This document shows positions 5,952 through 12,630 of a stretch of 38,024 nt of DNA, piece by piece. Location of the stretch: NCBI RefSeq assembly GCF_009720245.1, contig NZ_WJSQ01000006.1:1-38024 (forward strand), written 5' to 3'. Each line of letters opens with the position of its first letter. The first letter of the stretch is position 1. Under the pieces are notes generated by a model. That model saw only the letters and a list, made by a program, of their open reading frames with translations, did not search any database and was not told the origin of the DNA. Position numbers and translations under genes: made by a program. The stretch comes from Sphingomonas segetis. GTDB taxonomy: Bacteria; Pseudomonadota; Alphaproteobacteria; Sphingomonadales; Sphingomonadaceae.

Positions 5952-7934
5952 ATGTCCACTGCAGGCATGAATTTCATCCGCTCAGCAGCTGCAGCAGCTT
6001 CGTCCGAGCTAGAACGGCGCCAGCCAATGGCCGGCGCAAGCGGCAAGCGCTTCGCTGGCTTCTCACCGAACAGCTACGACGCCGACAACCGTAGTGTCGA
6101 AGCTATCCTGTCAGTCGGCGCCGCCGTTCAGCGTCTCTTCTATGTCGAAGAACTGGCGATCACTGGCGAGGCGATCGACCTAACGCGCGCTGCTGCTGGC
6201 CTGGTGCCGCTCCTGGACGCACACAACCGGTTCGAAACGGACGCCGTACTGGGCACAGTGTCAAACGTCCGCGTTGCTGACGGCCGGCTGCTCGCCACCC
6301 TCACGTTTGGCGAAACCGACCGGGCGCAGCAGGTCGAGGGCATGGTCGCCCGTGGCGAGATTCGCGGAATTTCGATCGGCTATAACATCACCGCCTGGGA
6401 AAAGCGGTCAGGCGCTAGTCCCGACGACTTGGAAACCTGGCTCGCGACAAAATGGGAACTGCTCGAAGTGAGCCTGGTCCCGGTCCCCGCGGACGTCCTC
6501 ACCGGCATTCGGTCTGCCGACTGCCAATTCCCCGAATTTTCAGAAGAGGAACAAGACATGTTCATTCGCAACGCGCCTAGCGGCGCAGCGGCCGCCGCGC
6601 CGGCACAGCCGCAGGCGGCCGCTTCCCGCTTCAATTCGACCCAGGCGATCGACTTTATCCGCATGGCTCGTGACTTCGGCGTCGAAACGGCTGCGGAGGA
6701 ACTGGTTCGGCGCAATGAAAGCGGTGAAATCGGCACCGAAGCGGCGCGCGAGGCTCTGTTGCGCGCCGCGGCCGAGCGCCAGCGTGCTGACGTTTCCGGC
6801 CTCCACGGCTCGGGCATAGTCACCGAGCGGGGCGCACAGACATTCGACAATCCTGCCTTCCACGCTCGCGCCGTCGAAGATGCGCTTTATTCCCGCCTGA
6901 GCGGCAAGGCGCCGAACGATGCCGCGCGCGAATTCCGCGGTCTTTCGATGGTCGCTCTGGCATCGGAAATGCTTGTGCGATCGGGGACACGCGACGTTCA
7001 CCGCATGACTCCAGACCAGGTGCTGACCGCGGCAGCCTGGAATTCCGGTACGCGATCGCTCGGGGGCCTTCATACGACGTCGGATTTCCCCGAACTTCTG
7101 ACCGCCGCCGGCAACCGCTACCTGCTGGACCAGTTCGGCGCAGCCTCAACGGTCATCAAGACCGTCAGTCGGGAGCGCAGCGCAAACGATTTCCGGGATA
7201 TCAGCGGCCTGCAGCTTTCGGCCTTCGGCACGTTGCCCGAAGTCGTCGAAGCCGGCGAAATCAAACACGGCACGTTTCAGTCGCGAGCAGAAACCTACAA
7301 GGTGAAGACCTTCGCGAAGATCTTCGGGCTATCGCGCCAGGCGATCATCAACGACGACCTGGACGCGTTCGGCCGATCGGCAACGATCATGGCCCGCGCG
7401 GCTGCCGAAACCGAAGCCCAGCTGTTCGCCGAACTGATCAACGACAACCCGGTCATGGCCGATTCGGTGGCACTCTTCCACGCTACGCACGGAAACCTAG
7501 CGGGTGCGGGCGCGGGGCCGGACGTCACGACGCTCGACGCGGGGCGGCTCGCGATGCGCAGCCAGAAAGACCTGGACGGCACGACCCCGCTCGCGGCGGC
7601 CCCCCGCTACATCCTCGCCAGCCCGAAGCGCGAAACGGCCATCGAACAGCTGCTAGTCGCAACGGTGGCACCCACCACCGCGGACGACACGAACCCGTTC
7701 AACGGCAAGCTGGCCCCGTTGATCGACCCGCGGCTTGATGCGGACCCCTGGTACTTGTTCGCCGACCCGGCCATGGTTCCGGTCCTCGAGCACGCATATC
7801 TGCGAGGCAAGAGCGGACCGACCGTCGAAATGAAGGACGGTTGGAACGTTCTGGGCCAAGAATTCCGAGTCTACATGGACTTTGGCGCAGGCGTCGTCGA
7901 CCATCGCGGCGCCTTCAAGAATCCGGGCGCGTAA
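5952..7934 (+). CDS. Prohead protease/major capsid protein fusion
   Basis: 660 residues. Residues about 35-195 are an HK97-type prohead protease (U35 family): His91 in LLDAHNRFE and Ser141 in RGISIGYN are the expected catalytic residues, and the domain ends LLEVSLVPVPA. A linker with an Ala/Pro/Gln-rich stretch leads into a capsid domain (about 290-660) with FGLSRQAIINDDL, ASPKRETAIEQLL and the C-terminal YMDFGAGVVDHRG, as in HK97/Mu gpT-like capsid proteins. An in-frame ATG at 6558 (Met203) is preceded by AGAGGA, so a capsid-only product may be made internally. It is the only virion gene seen in the element. The ribosome-binding site before 5952 is poor. Confidence 0.88.
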   Translation: MSTAGMNFIRSAAAAASSELERRQPMAGASGKRFAGFSPNSYDADNRSVEAILSVGAAVQRLFYVEELAITGEAIDLTRAAAGLVPLLDAHNRFETDAVLGTVSNVRVADGRLLATLTFGETDRAQQVEGMVARGEIRGISIGYNITAWEKRSGASPDDLETWLATKWELLEVSLVPVPADVLTGIRSADCQFPEFSEEEQDMFIRNAPSGAAAAAPAQPQAAASRFNSTQAIDFIRMARDFGVETAAEELVRRNESGEIGTEAAREALLRAAAERQRADVSGLHGSGIVTERGAQTFDNPAFHARAVEDALYSRLSGKAPNDAAREFRGLSMVALASEMLVRSGTRDVHRMTPDQVLTAAAWNSGTRSLGGLHTTSDFPELLTAAGNRYLLDQFGAASTVIKTVSRERSANDFRDISGLQLSAFGTLPEVVEAGEIKHGTFQSRAETYKVKTFAKIFGLSRQAIINDDLDAFGRSATIMARAAAETEAQLFAELINDNPVMADSVALFHATHGNLAGAGAGPDVTTLDAGRLAMRSQKDLDGTTPLAAAPRYILASPKRETAIEQLLVATVAPTTADDTNPFNGKLAPLIDPRLDADPWYLFADPAMVPVLEHAYLRGKSGPTVEMKDGWNVLGQEFRVYMDFGAGVVDHRGAFKNPGA

Positions 7935-7957
7935 CCCCTTCAAGGGGCGGGTTGATC

Positions 7958-8019
7958 GGCGGGGAGGGCCGCCCCTGGCGCTGCGTCCGGCAGCACAGCG
8001 CCCTCTTCCCCTCCCCGCC
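7958..8019 (+). other. Nested stem-loop downstream of capsid gene
   Basis: GGCGGGGA (7958-7965) pairs with TCCCCGCC (8012-8019). Inside it, GGCGCTG (7977-7983) pairs with CAGCGCC (7996-8002). A separate perfect hairpin, CCCCTT-C-AAGGGG, starts right after the capsid stop (7935-7947). Together they fill the 140-bp gap 7935-8074. It may be a terminator, an RNA element or a DNA site; no T-run follows. Confidence 0.45.
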
Positions 8020-8074
8020 ACTTTGCCCAGTGGGGTATCTCGCACATGGACGCAGTCACACTCACCTAGGTTCG

Positions 8075-8935
8075 ATGAACCTACTTCCACCAGAATCTGT
8101 CCTTAGATGCATGCCGAGCGCGCTTCCGTTGAAGGTTCGGCGCCTCTTTGGCGCAACCGCTTACGCCATCGACGGCGCAGAATTTTCGTTCGATCGACTA
8201 ACCAGAACTGCGGCGGCATATGCAGCGCCGGCCGGAGGCGAGAAGCCATCTGTTGCAGCGTGGTCGCCCGAAATGCGGCTGAGCGTCGTTACTGACGCCT
8301 GGGCATTCATCGATCACGTGAATCGACTGCGTAAGCTGTTGCAGCGTTTCGATTACGATGGCGCGACGCCCGCGCGCGTCCAGCAGTTTCTGGACGCGAC
8401 GGAGCCGGCGCGTCAAATTCGCAATCGACTGCAGCACCTGGACGAAGACATCTACACCGGCGCATTCAGCGAAGAAGGTCACCCCGTCCTGGGCACGGTC
8501 ACTTGGATTGATGCTCGCGATCACCCGCTGCAGAGGCGATATGCTGTCGCGTCCGGGCCGAGCATAGACGCCGGCAAGATGATCGAATTCGAAGTGAATG
8601 AGCTTCCAGCCGGCGCCATTGGCCACTTCCAGCTGATGGCATCAGATAAACGCGTCGATCTTGATGGCCTGCTGGACGAATTGAGAGATTTCGTGCCCGC
8701 TTTTGAGCAGATGACCGAGCGGTCGATTGGGGAGAGCATTAGGACCGCAGCCACCGAACGTTCGATCGAGCCAGAAGCTCTGTGTGGCAGCGGCATTACT
8801 GATATGACGATGCTTGCGACCTTTGTGCCGACTGGACCGGGCGCCTTCACGCTCCAGGATGACGGCATGCATGGCGTGGTTGAGGTCCCGCCTCACGCGT
8901 ACCGACTTCCTGAGAAAGAGAGCGTCCCGACTTAG
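8075..8935 (+). CDS. Second HEPN-motif protein of the element
   Basis: 286 residues from the ATG at 8075; the frame stays open upstream, but that part is Arg/Pro-rich and overlaps the capsid gene. WAFIDHVNRLRKLLQRF (about 81-97) followed by TEPARQIRNRLQHLDED places Arg116-Asn117-x3-His121, the classical HEPN RN-x3-H motif, at the end of a helix. The C-terminal half (VNELPAGAIGHFQL, then LDGLLDELRDFVPAFEQM) has no recognised domain. It ends four bases into the convergent DUF2188 gene. A nuclease, toxin or phage-exclusion role is possible. Confidence 0.55.
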   Translation: MNLLPPESVLRCMPSALPLKVRRLFGATAYAIDGAEFSFDRLTRTAAAYAAPAGGEKPSVAAWSPEMRLSVVTDAWAFIDHVNRLRKLLQRFDYDGATPARVQQFLDATEPARQIRNRLQHLDEDIYTGAFSEEGHPVLGTVTWIDARDHPLQRRYAVASGPSIDAGKMIEFEVNELPAGAIGHFQLMASDKRVDLDGLLDELRDFVPAFEQMTERSIGESIRTAATERSIEPEALCGSGITDMTMLATFVPTGPGAFTLQDDGMHGVVEVPPHAYRLPEKESVPT

Positions 8936-9183
8936 CCGGGGGATGACTTCGGGTCCTTCGAACCAGGAAACGTCCGCTCCTCCTGGATTTTGCCGTCTTC
9001 CTTATGGATGCGGACGGACCCGCCGCCTGGTCCCACAGCCTTTCCAAGTACGCCGCCCGCAGTAGCTTCGGACTTCGTGTCGAAGCGGGCTTTCGCACGA
9101 TCGGCACCATGCTCCTTTAGCACCCACTGGTCGCGCTTCTCGTCTTTCGTCAGGTCAAACCGCGGCAGCTTGCCTTTGGCCAT
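8932..9183 (-). CDS. DUF2188 protein
   Basis: 83 residues, MAKGKLPRFDLTKDEKRDQW at the start, then an ARFDTKSEATAGG segment and GGGSVRIHKEDGKIQEERTF at the C-terminal side. This is the compact DUF2188 layout (W-x-L-K, then GG-x-VRIH-x-x-x-G-x-I-Q-EERT). AAGGAGAG precedes the ATG by eight bases. DUF2188 proteins are small, soluble, of unknown function and common in mobile and accessory DNA. Its 3' end overlaps the HEPN-motif gene tail to tail, and it diverges from the zinc-ribbon gene at 9268. Confidence 0.8.
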   Translation of the reverse strand: MAKGKLPRFDLTKDEKRDQWVLKEHGADRAKARFDTKSEATAGGVLGKAVGPGGGSVRIHKEDGKIQEERTFPGSKDPKSSPG

Positions 9184-9267
9184 TTCGACACTCTCCTTAA
9201 TGCTGAAATGCGATACGCAGCAGCTTGCCGTATGTTCCCTGATTGTTCTACGTAAGCGCTCGCGCCA

Positions 9268-9483
9268 ATGTCGACTAAGCATGTTCGAACAACAGGTGAT
9301 TTGATACGCTTCGGATGCGCCCTGAAGATCGAATGCACGCACTGCCAGTCCGCGCGAACGCTCAGTGCCAATGCCGCGGTGAAGGGCTTGGGGTTAATAG
9401 ACCTTCGAGGCGCCGGCCGCCGATTCCGGTGCATTCGCTGCGGAATGAAGGCGGCGAAGCTGGTCGTCCTCCCGCCAGTCTAG
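9268..9483 (+). CDS. Small zinc-ribbon protein
   Basis: 71 residues with two CxxC pairs (CTHC at about 23-26 and CIRC at about 55-58), the spacing of a one-zinc ribbon. The middle (ARTLSANAAVKGLGLIDLRG) and the tail AAKLVVLPPV are otherwise unremarkable. Nucleic-acid or protein binding is likely for such a fold, but no partner can be named. It diverges from DUF2188 across an 84-bp gap that shows no clear promoter motif. Confidence 0.55.
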   Translation: MSTKHVRTTGDLIRFGCALKIECTHCQSARTLSANAAVKGLGLIDLRGAGRRFRCIRCGMKAAKLVVLPPV

Positions 9484-9595
9484 ATGCGGCCGTTGAAATG
9501 TAGGATTTTGCCGTCCAATCAGACGTCGCGTGTCGAATCGCGAAGGGAGACGGGTGCCGCTCGGTGCACCCGTCGACCGGCACGAAGGCGCTGAA

Positions 9596-9712
9596 GTGAG
9601 GCTAGCTTCGTTGTTTCTTGTTGGACTGCTGGCGGTCCTATGCGCCGCGCCTGGCGTGGCCGCGATCATCCTGTGGGCCGAACTACAGCTGCTCGGCGGT
9701 CATCGGGTCTGA
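9596..9712 (+). CDS. Single-pass membrane peptide
   Basis: A 38-residue peptide from GTG at 9596 (a GTG at 9530 would give 60). RLASLFLVGLLAVLCAAP and GVAAIILWAELQLL form one long or two short hydrophobic segments. GAAGG lies about seven bases upstream of the GTG. Its stop lies five bases before the HExxH gene, so the two are probably co-translated. A membrane-anchor or toxin-like role is possible, but the peptide is too short for a family call. Confidence 0.4.
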   Translation: MRLASLFLVGLLAVLCAAPGVAAIILWAELQLLGGHRV

Positions 9713-9716
9713 CCGA

Positions 9717-10739
9717 ATGTCTGACGACCAAGAGCGACCTGAGCCAACGCTGCCGCCGAACTCAATAGTTCAGTTGCGCGACTGGCATAACGAAAGCGAA
9801 GACGAAGCGCGCGAATTTGGCCAGTTCCTCATGGCGACCACCCACGAATGGTCGCGTTACCTCGATCTGTCACGACTGTCGAAAGTGATACTCGCTTACG
9901 ATTATCACGCCGCGCTCGCTTTAGCGCGAGGTGACGACCAGGTCGCTGACGTCGCCACCGTAAATGAATTCGGCCAAAGCGCCGCAATGTCGATAGTCGT
10001 CAGGGAGGGCGACGAGTTGAAGAGCGTAGTCGTCGTCTCGACGCCTCTCATAAAGGCGATGTTTGATGAAGAGGACTCGACCCTTCGCCGCTCGTCATTG
10101 CAAAGTTATGTGCACGAACTGGTCCACGTCGACGACCACGCCTTCCTAGATCGCACGTTCCCAGGCGGCGCGGCCGCAGCGACGCCGGCAGATGATCTAC
10201 ATGGGGCACTGTTGGCCATAGTCATGCCCGCGCGATCTGAATACGAAGCCACTCGCCGGACGGCGCTCATTGAGCCGTCGACGGGCCTGCAATTCCTCGA
10301 CATGCTCAGTGCCGTGCTTGCAGACCTTTGGACCGAGGTCCGCCGGGAACGACGGAAATACAACGAACGGGAGATTTCGCTAGAGGAGTTCTGGCCCTGG
10401 CTGCAGGAGCGCTGCCGCTTCGTATTCCAGTCGCTCGGTTACGCCCTCGGGCACGCTGATGGCGTGCTTAACGAAGAAGAGGCGTCGGGCGACCTGAAAG
10501 CAGTCTATCTTAGGCGTCTCGAGGATATAGCTTCCACGGATTTCGGATGGCTCATTGATGCCACCCGCGCCGCCGTTATGCCGATTTATCGACAAGAGGC
10601 ATGGACGGGGCTGGCCATATTCGACGACCTGGTCGAAGTCGGTCGAAGGTTGCTCGGCGAGTTCGGTGTTCAGCTTCTGCCGCAGGCGAACGGGTTTTGG
10701 GTTGATGTACCTTGGACCTGGGACCCAGCCTTGAACTAG
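9717..10739 (+). CDS. HExxH metallopeptidase-like protein
   Basis: 340 residues from the ATG at 9717; the earlier frame overlaps the membrane peptide and is unlikely. VHELVHVDDH places His133-Glu134-x2-His137, a zincin HExxH motif, on a helix. Glu175 or Glu177 in RSEYEATRR is a plausible third zinc ligand. The N-terminus is acidic and Pro-rich. The C-terminal part (FVFQSLGYALGHADGVL, then IFDDLVEVGRRLL) is helical. No signal peptide is seen, so the protein is likely cytosolic. It might cleave a phage or host regulator in the manner of ImmA-type proteases, but no known defence family is recognised. Confidence 0.55.
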   Translation: MSDDQERPEPTLPPNSIVQLRDWHNESEDEAREFGQFLMATTHEWSRYLDLSRLSKVILAYDYHAALALARGDDQVADVATVNEFGQSAAMSIVVREGDELKSVVVVSTPLIKAMFDEEDSTLRRSSLQSYVHELVHVDDHAFLDRTFPGGAAAATPADDLHGALLAIVMPARSEYEATRRTALIEPSTGLQFLDMLSAVLADLWTEVRRERRKYNEREISLEEFWPWLQERCRFVFQSLGYALGHADGVLNEEEASGDLKAVYLRRLEDIASTDFGWLIDATRAAVMPIYRQEAWTGLAIFDDLVEVGRRLLGEFGVQLLPQANGFWVDVPWTWDPALN

Positions 10740-10754
10740 GCGGCGCCCGGCCGC

Positions 10755-11360
10755 TCACGCGGTCGGTGCAATCCACTTCTTCATCTGCTCGCGCTGCCAC
10801 GCCTTTAGTGCTTCGGCTGAGGGGATTTCCCCACTCCGTATGGCAAGAAACGGCTTGCGGAGCGGATGGTGGTCTACCCAGTCTCTGGACTTCGTCTGAC
10901 CAGCATTGAAAAACCGCTGAAAATCTGCCGGGCAGAACTTTCGAATGAAAAATTCGACGTCGGAAAAGTGCTCCATCGCAAGGTTGCACTCATAAGTCAG
11001 GAGTTCGATGCCCTCTTCGGAGCGAAGCCCATCACTGCGATCTTCCAAAAAGTGGTGAGCAAAATGATTGCGCAGATCGGTCGCTACTTTGAGAGCGGCC
11101 ACAAACTGGGGGTCGGCGCCGAAGCCTGTGAAAACGGCTTTGAATTTGCTCGCTGTCCCGCCGAACGTAAGCTTTGAGATTCGGGCGGCTACCCTCTCTC
11201 TCATCGGTTCATCGTCCGCATATCGGACCCGCGTCGCATCCCAAAGTGCAGTGCGCATGGCAAGTTCAAGACCCGCCGCGGCGCCCATCGCGTGGCCGTA
11301 CGCATCCCAAAGCGACTTTTGATTCGGAATATCGCTTTCGTCCTCAGCGCCGCCTTCCAT
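10755..11360 (-). CDS. Third HEPN-motif protein of the element
   Basis: 201 residues from the ATG at 11360, with AGGAG about ten bases upstream; longer frames upstream are Arg/Ser-rich and unlikely. A helical N-terminal region (AYGHAMGAAAGLELAMRT) is followed by KVATDLRNHFAHHFLED, giving Arg97-Asn98-x3-His102, a clean HEPN RN-x3-H motif. The C-terminal half (CNLAMEHFSDVEFFIRKFCP) is helical. It diverges from an XRE regulator across 97 bp. This could be a toxin/antitoxin-like or nuclease/regulator pair, or simply neighbouring cargo. Confidence 0.6.
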   Translation of the reverse strand: MEGGAEDESDIPNQKSLWDAYGHAMGAAAGLELAMRTALWDATRVRYADDEPMRERVAARISKLTFGGTASKFKAVFTGFGADPQFVAALKVATDLRNHFAHHFLEDRSDGLRSEEGIELLTYECNLAMEHFSDVEFFIRKFCPADFQRFFNAGQTKSRDWVDHHPLRKPFLAIRSGEIPSAEALKAWQREQMKKWIAPTA

Positions 11361-11457
11361 TTGACGCGGACTCCTGCTTTGTGCCCTACTCGCAGCGGGA
11401 CGACCCAGCGCGCGAACGCTGAGCCGCCCCTGACCACAGCACCCGTTGGAGGATGCA

Positions 11458-11742
11458 ATGGCTTCAACGACTGTAGCGACAGCTGCAAAATCCGCACCAG
11501 GTTTGAACGTCATCGCGCTGAGACCGGACAATCGCATTCGCGAAATGCGGCAACTGGCCGGTTTGACGCTCGAACAGCTGTCCGATCTTACTGGCATTCG
11601 GCCGCAGCTGCTCCATCGCCTCGAAAATGAGCGCGACTGCCCGAAGCTGAAATTCGATCGCGTGCGCTTAATCGCAAGGGCGTTGGGGTGCAGGTTCGTC
11701 GACCTAGTTGCCCACGAGGACCTTTGCCCTGTCGCTAGATAA
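11458..11742 (+). CDS. XRE-family helix-turn-helix regulator
   Basis: 94 residues from the ATG at 11458, with GGAGG five bases before it. Residues about 25-82 are a Cro/CI-type helix-turn-helix (IREMRQLAGLTLEQLSDLTG, then QLLHRLENERDCPKLKFDRV). The N-terminal 20 residues are Ala/Thr-rich and probably flexible. It could be the element's repressor or the antitoxin-type partner of the divergent HEPN-motif gene. It lacks the C-terminal cleavage domain of a CI repressor. Confidence 0.8.
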   Translation: MASTTVATAAKSAPGLNVIALRPDNRIREMRQLAGLTLEQLSDLTGIRPQLLHRLENERDCPKLKFDRVRLIARALGCRFVDLVAHEDLCPVAR

Positions 11743-11784
11743 AAGGCGTATCGGGCCTTCATGGGCGGAGGAAACTAAACCCTC

Positions 11785-11828
11785 TTGCATCATGTGAAGC
11801 GTAATGTCATACGCTTCACATGATGCAA
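11785..11828. promoter_or_regulatory. Perfect 19-bp-arm palindrome over a start codon
   Basis: TTGCATCATGTGAAGCGTA (11785-11803) is perfectly complementary to 11810-11828, with a 6-bp centre (ATGTCA). The right arm contains both candidate ATGs of the following gene (11820 and 11823). No Shine-Dalgarno sequence is visible upstream of them. It may be an operator, an autoregulatory site or a hairpin hiding the start codon. Confidence 0.75.
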
Positions 11829-12449
11829 ACGACTCTAACCTTTGTGAGCAAGCCGGAATTTGCTCTTGGCGAACTGCCACACCTGATCGGAGCTGATCCG
11901 AGAAGAATTACCGTCTGGATGCAACGGCAGGGCGAAGACCTGCACGTTCCGATCGGTCTGCGAATAAGCGAGCGCAAGCGTCGCTTCACGGGTTTGGAGG
12001 TGCTGCACTTCGGGGCCCTCTTGAGGTTGCTCCCTCCAACCATGGATGGAGTGAAGCAGTCGGGAACTGGCCTTAGCATCGCGGCGCTGCTGGCCGAACG
12101 TGCTGTCGATCAGCTTGCGCACAGTGAAGAGTTGGGGGCGCCCATTTCCGTTGAGCGTCTTCACAGGATTCACGAAGTGGGACTCTTCGTGCGCTCAGCC
12201 ATCGGGCGCGAACTTCAGCCCGGTCAGCTGCGCACCGTCGATGTAATTCCAGAACTGGAGTCGATTCCCCGCACCTACGCGGCTGGCTTGAAACTACTCG
12301 AACGCGGCCAAGCGCCGGCGCCCTACCGATTTGTTCCCATAGGAGCGCTCCTCATTTCGATCATCCAAGCTTTGACTGAACGGCAGCGCGATTCGAGAGA
12401 GGCGGAAGTGTTCCGTCACTTCATTCAAAGCCTACGCGACGGTCACTGA
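11820..12449 (+). CDS. Predicted regulator with MerR-like N-terminus
   Basis: 209 residues. The N-terminus (FALGELPHLIGADPRRITVW, then MQRQGEDL, then RRFTGLEVLHFGALLRLL) has the helix-turn-helix plus wing plus helix order of MerR-type domains, but the match is weak. The rest is helical (GLSIAALLAERAVDQL, then FVPIGALLISIIQALTERQ). The start codon lies inside the palindrome at 11785-11828, and no ribosome-binding site precedes it, so translation may be leaderless. Binding to that palindrome would make it autoregulatory. The 55-residue gene begins one base after its stop, so it probably shares an mRNA with that gene and the integrase. Confidence 0.55.
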   Translation: MMQTTLTFVSKPEFALGELPHLIGADPRRITVWMQRQGEDLHVPIGLRISERKRRFTGLEVLHFGALLRLLPPTMDGVKQSGTGLSIAALLAERAVDQLAHSEELGAPISVERLHRIHEVGLFVRSAIGRELQPGQLRTVDVIPELESIPRTYAAGLKLLERGQAPAPYRFVPIGALLISIIQALTERQRDSREAEVFRHFIQSLRDGH

Positions 12450-12450
12450 A

Positions 12451-12618
12451 ATGCCGCGGCGCCCCTCGCTCTTTCGACAGGTCGACATCGAACGGGCCAT
12501 TAAGGCCGCGAAGGCTACCGGCGCGACCGAGGTCCGCATTGAACTGGAACCGTGCGGCAAACTGGTGCTGGTAACCGGTCCGGCGGCCCGCGCGCCATCG
12601 GGCAACAGCTTCGACTAA
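12451..12618 (+). CDS. 55-residue protein upstream of integrase
   Basis: The peptide begins MPRRPSLFRQVDIERAIKAA and continues with VRIELEPCGKLVLVTGPAA before a flexible tail. It follows the predicted regulator by a single base and precedes the integrase by a few bases. Small proteins of this shape (basic start, one helix, a beta-hairpin with an E-x-x-G-K-x-V motif) are common directly upstream of tyrosine integrases in alphaproteobacterial islands. They may assist recombination, but that role is inferred from position. Confidence 0.6.
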   Translation: MPRRPSLFRQVDIERAIKAAKATGATEVRIELEPCGKLVLVTGPAARAPSGNSFD

Positions 12619-12630
12619 GGAGGAATGATC

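Noticed and set aside
7841-8074. An N-terminal extension of the second HEPN-motif protein.
   Set aside because: The extension is Arg/Pro-rich, overlaps the capsid gene and has no ribosome-binding site; the ATG at 8075 is preferred.
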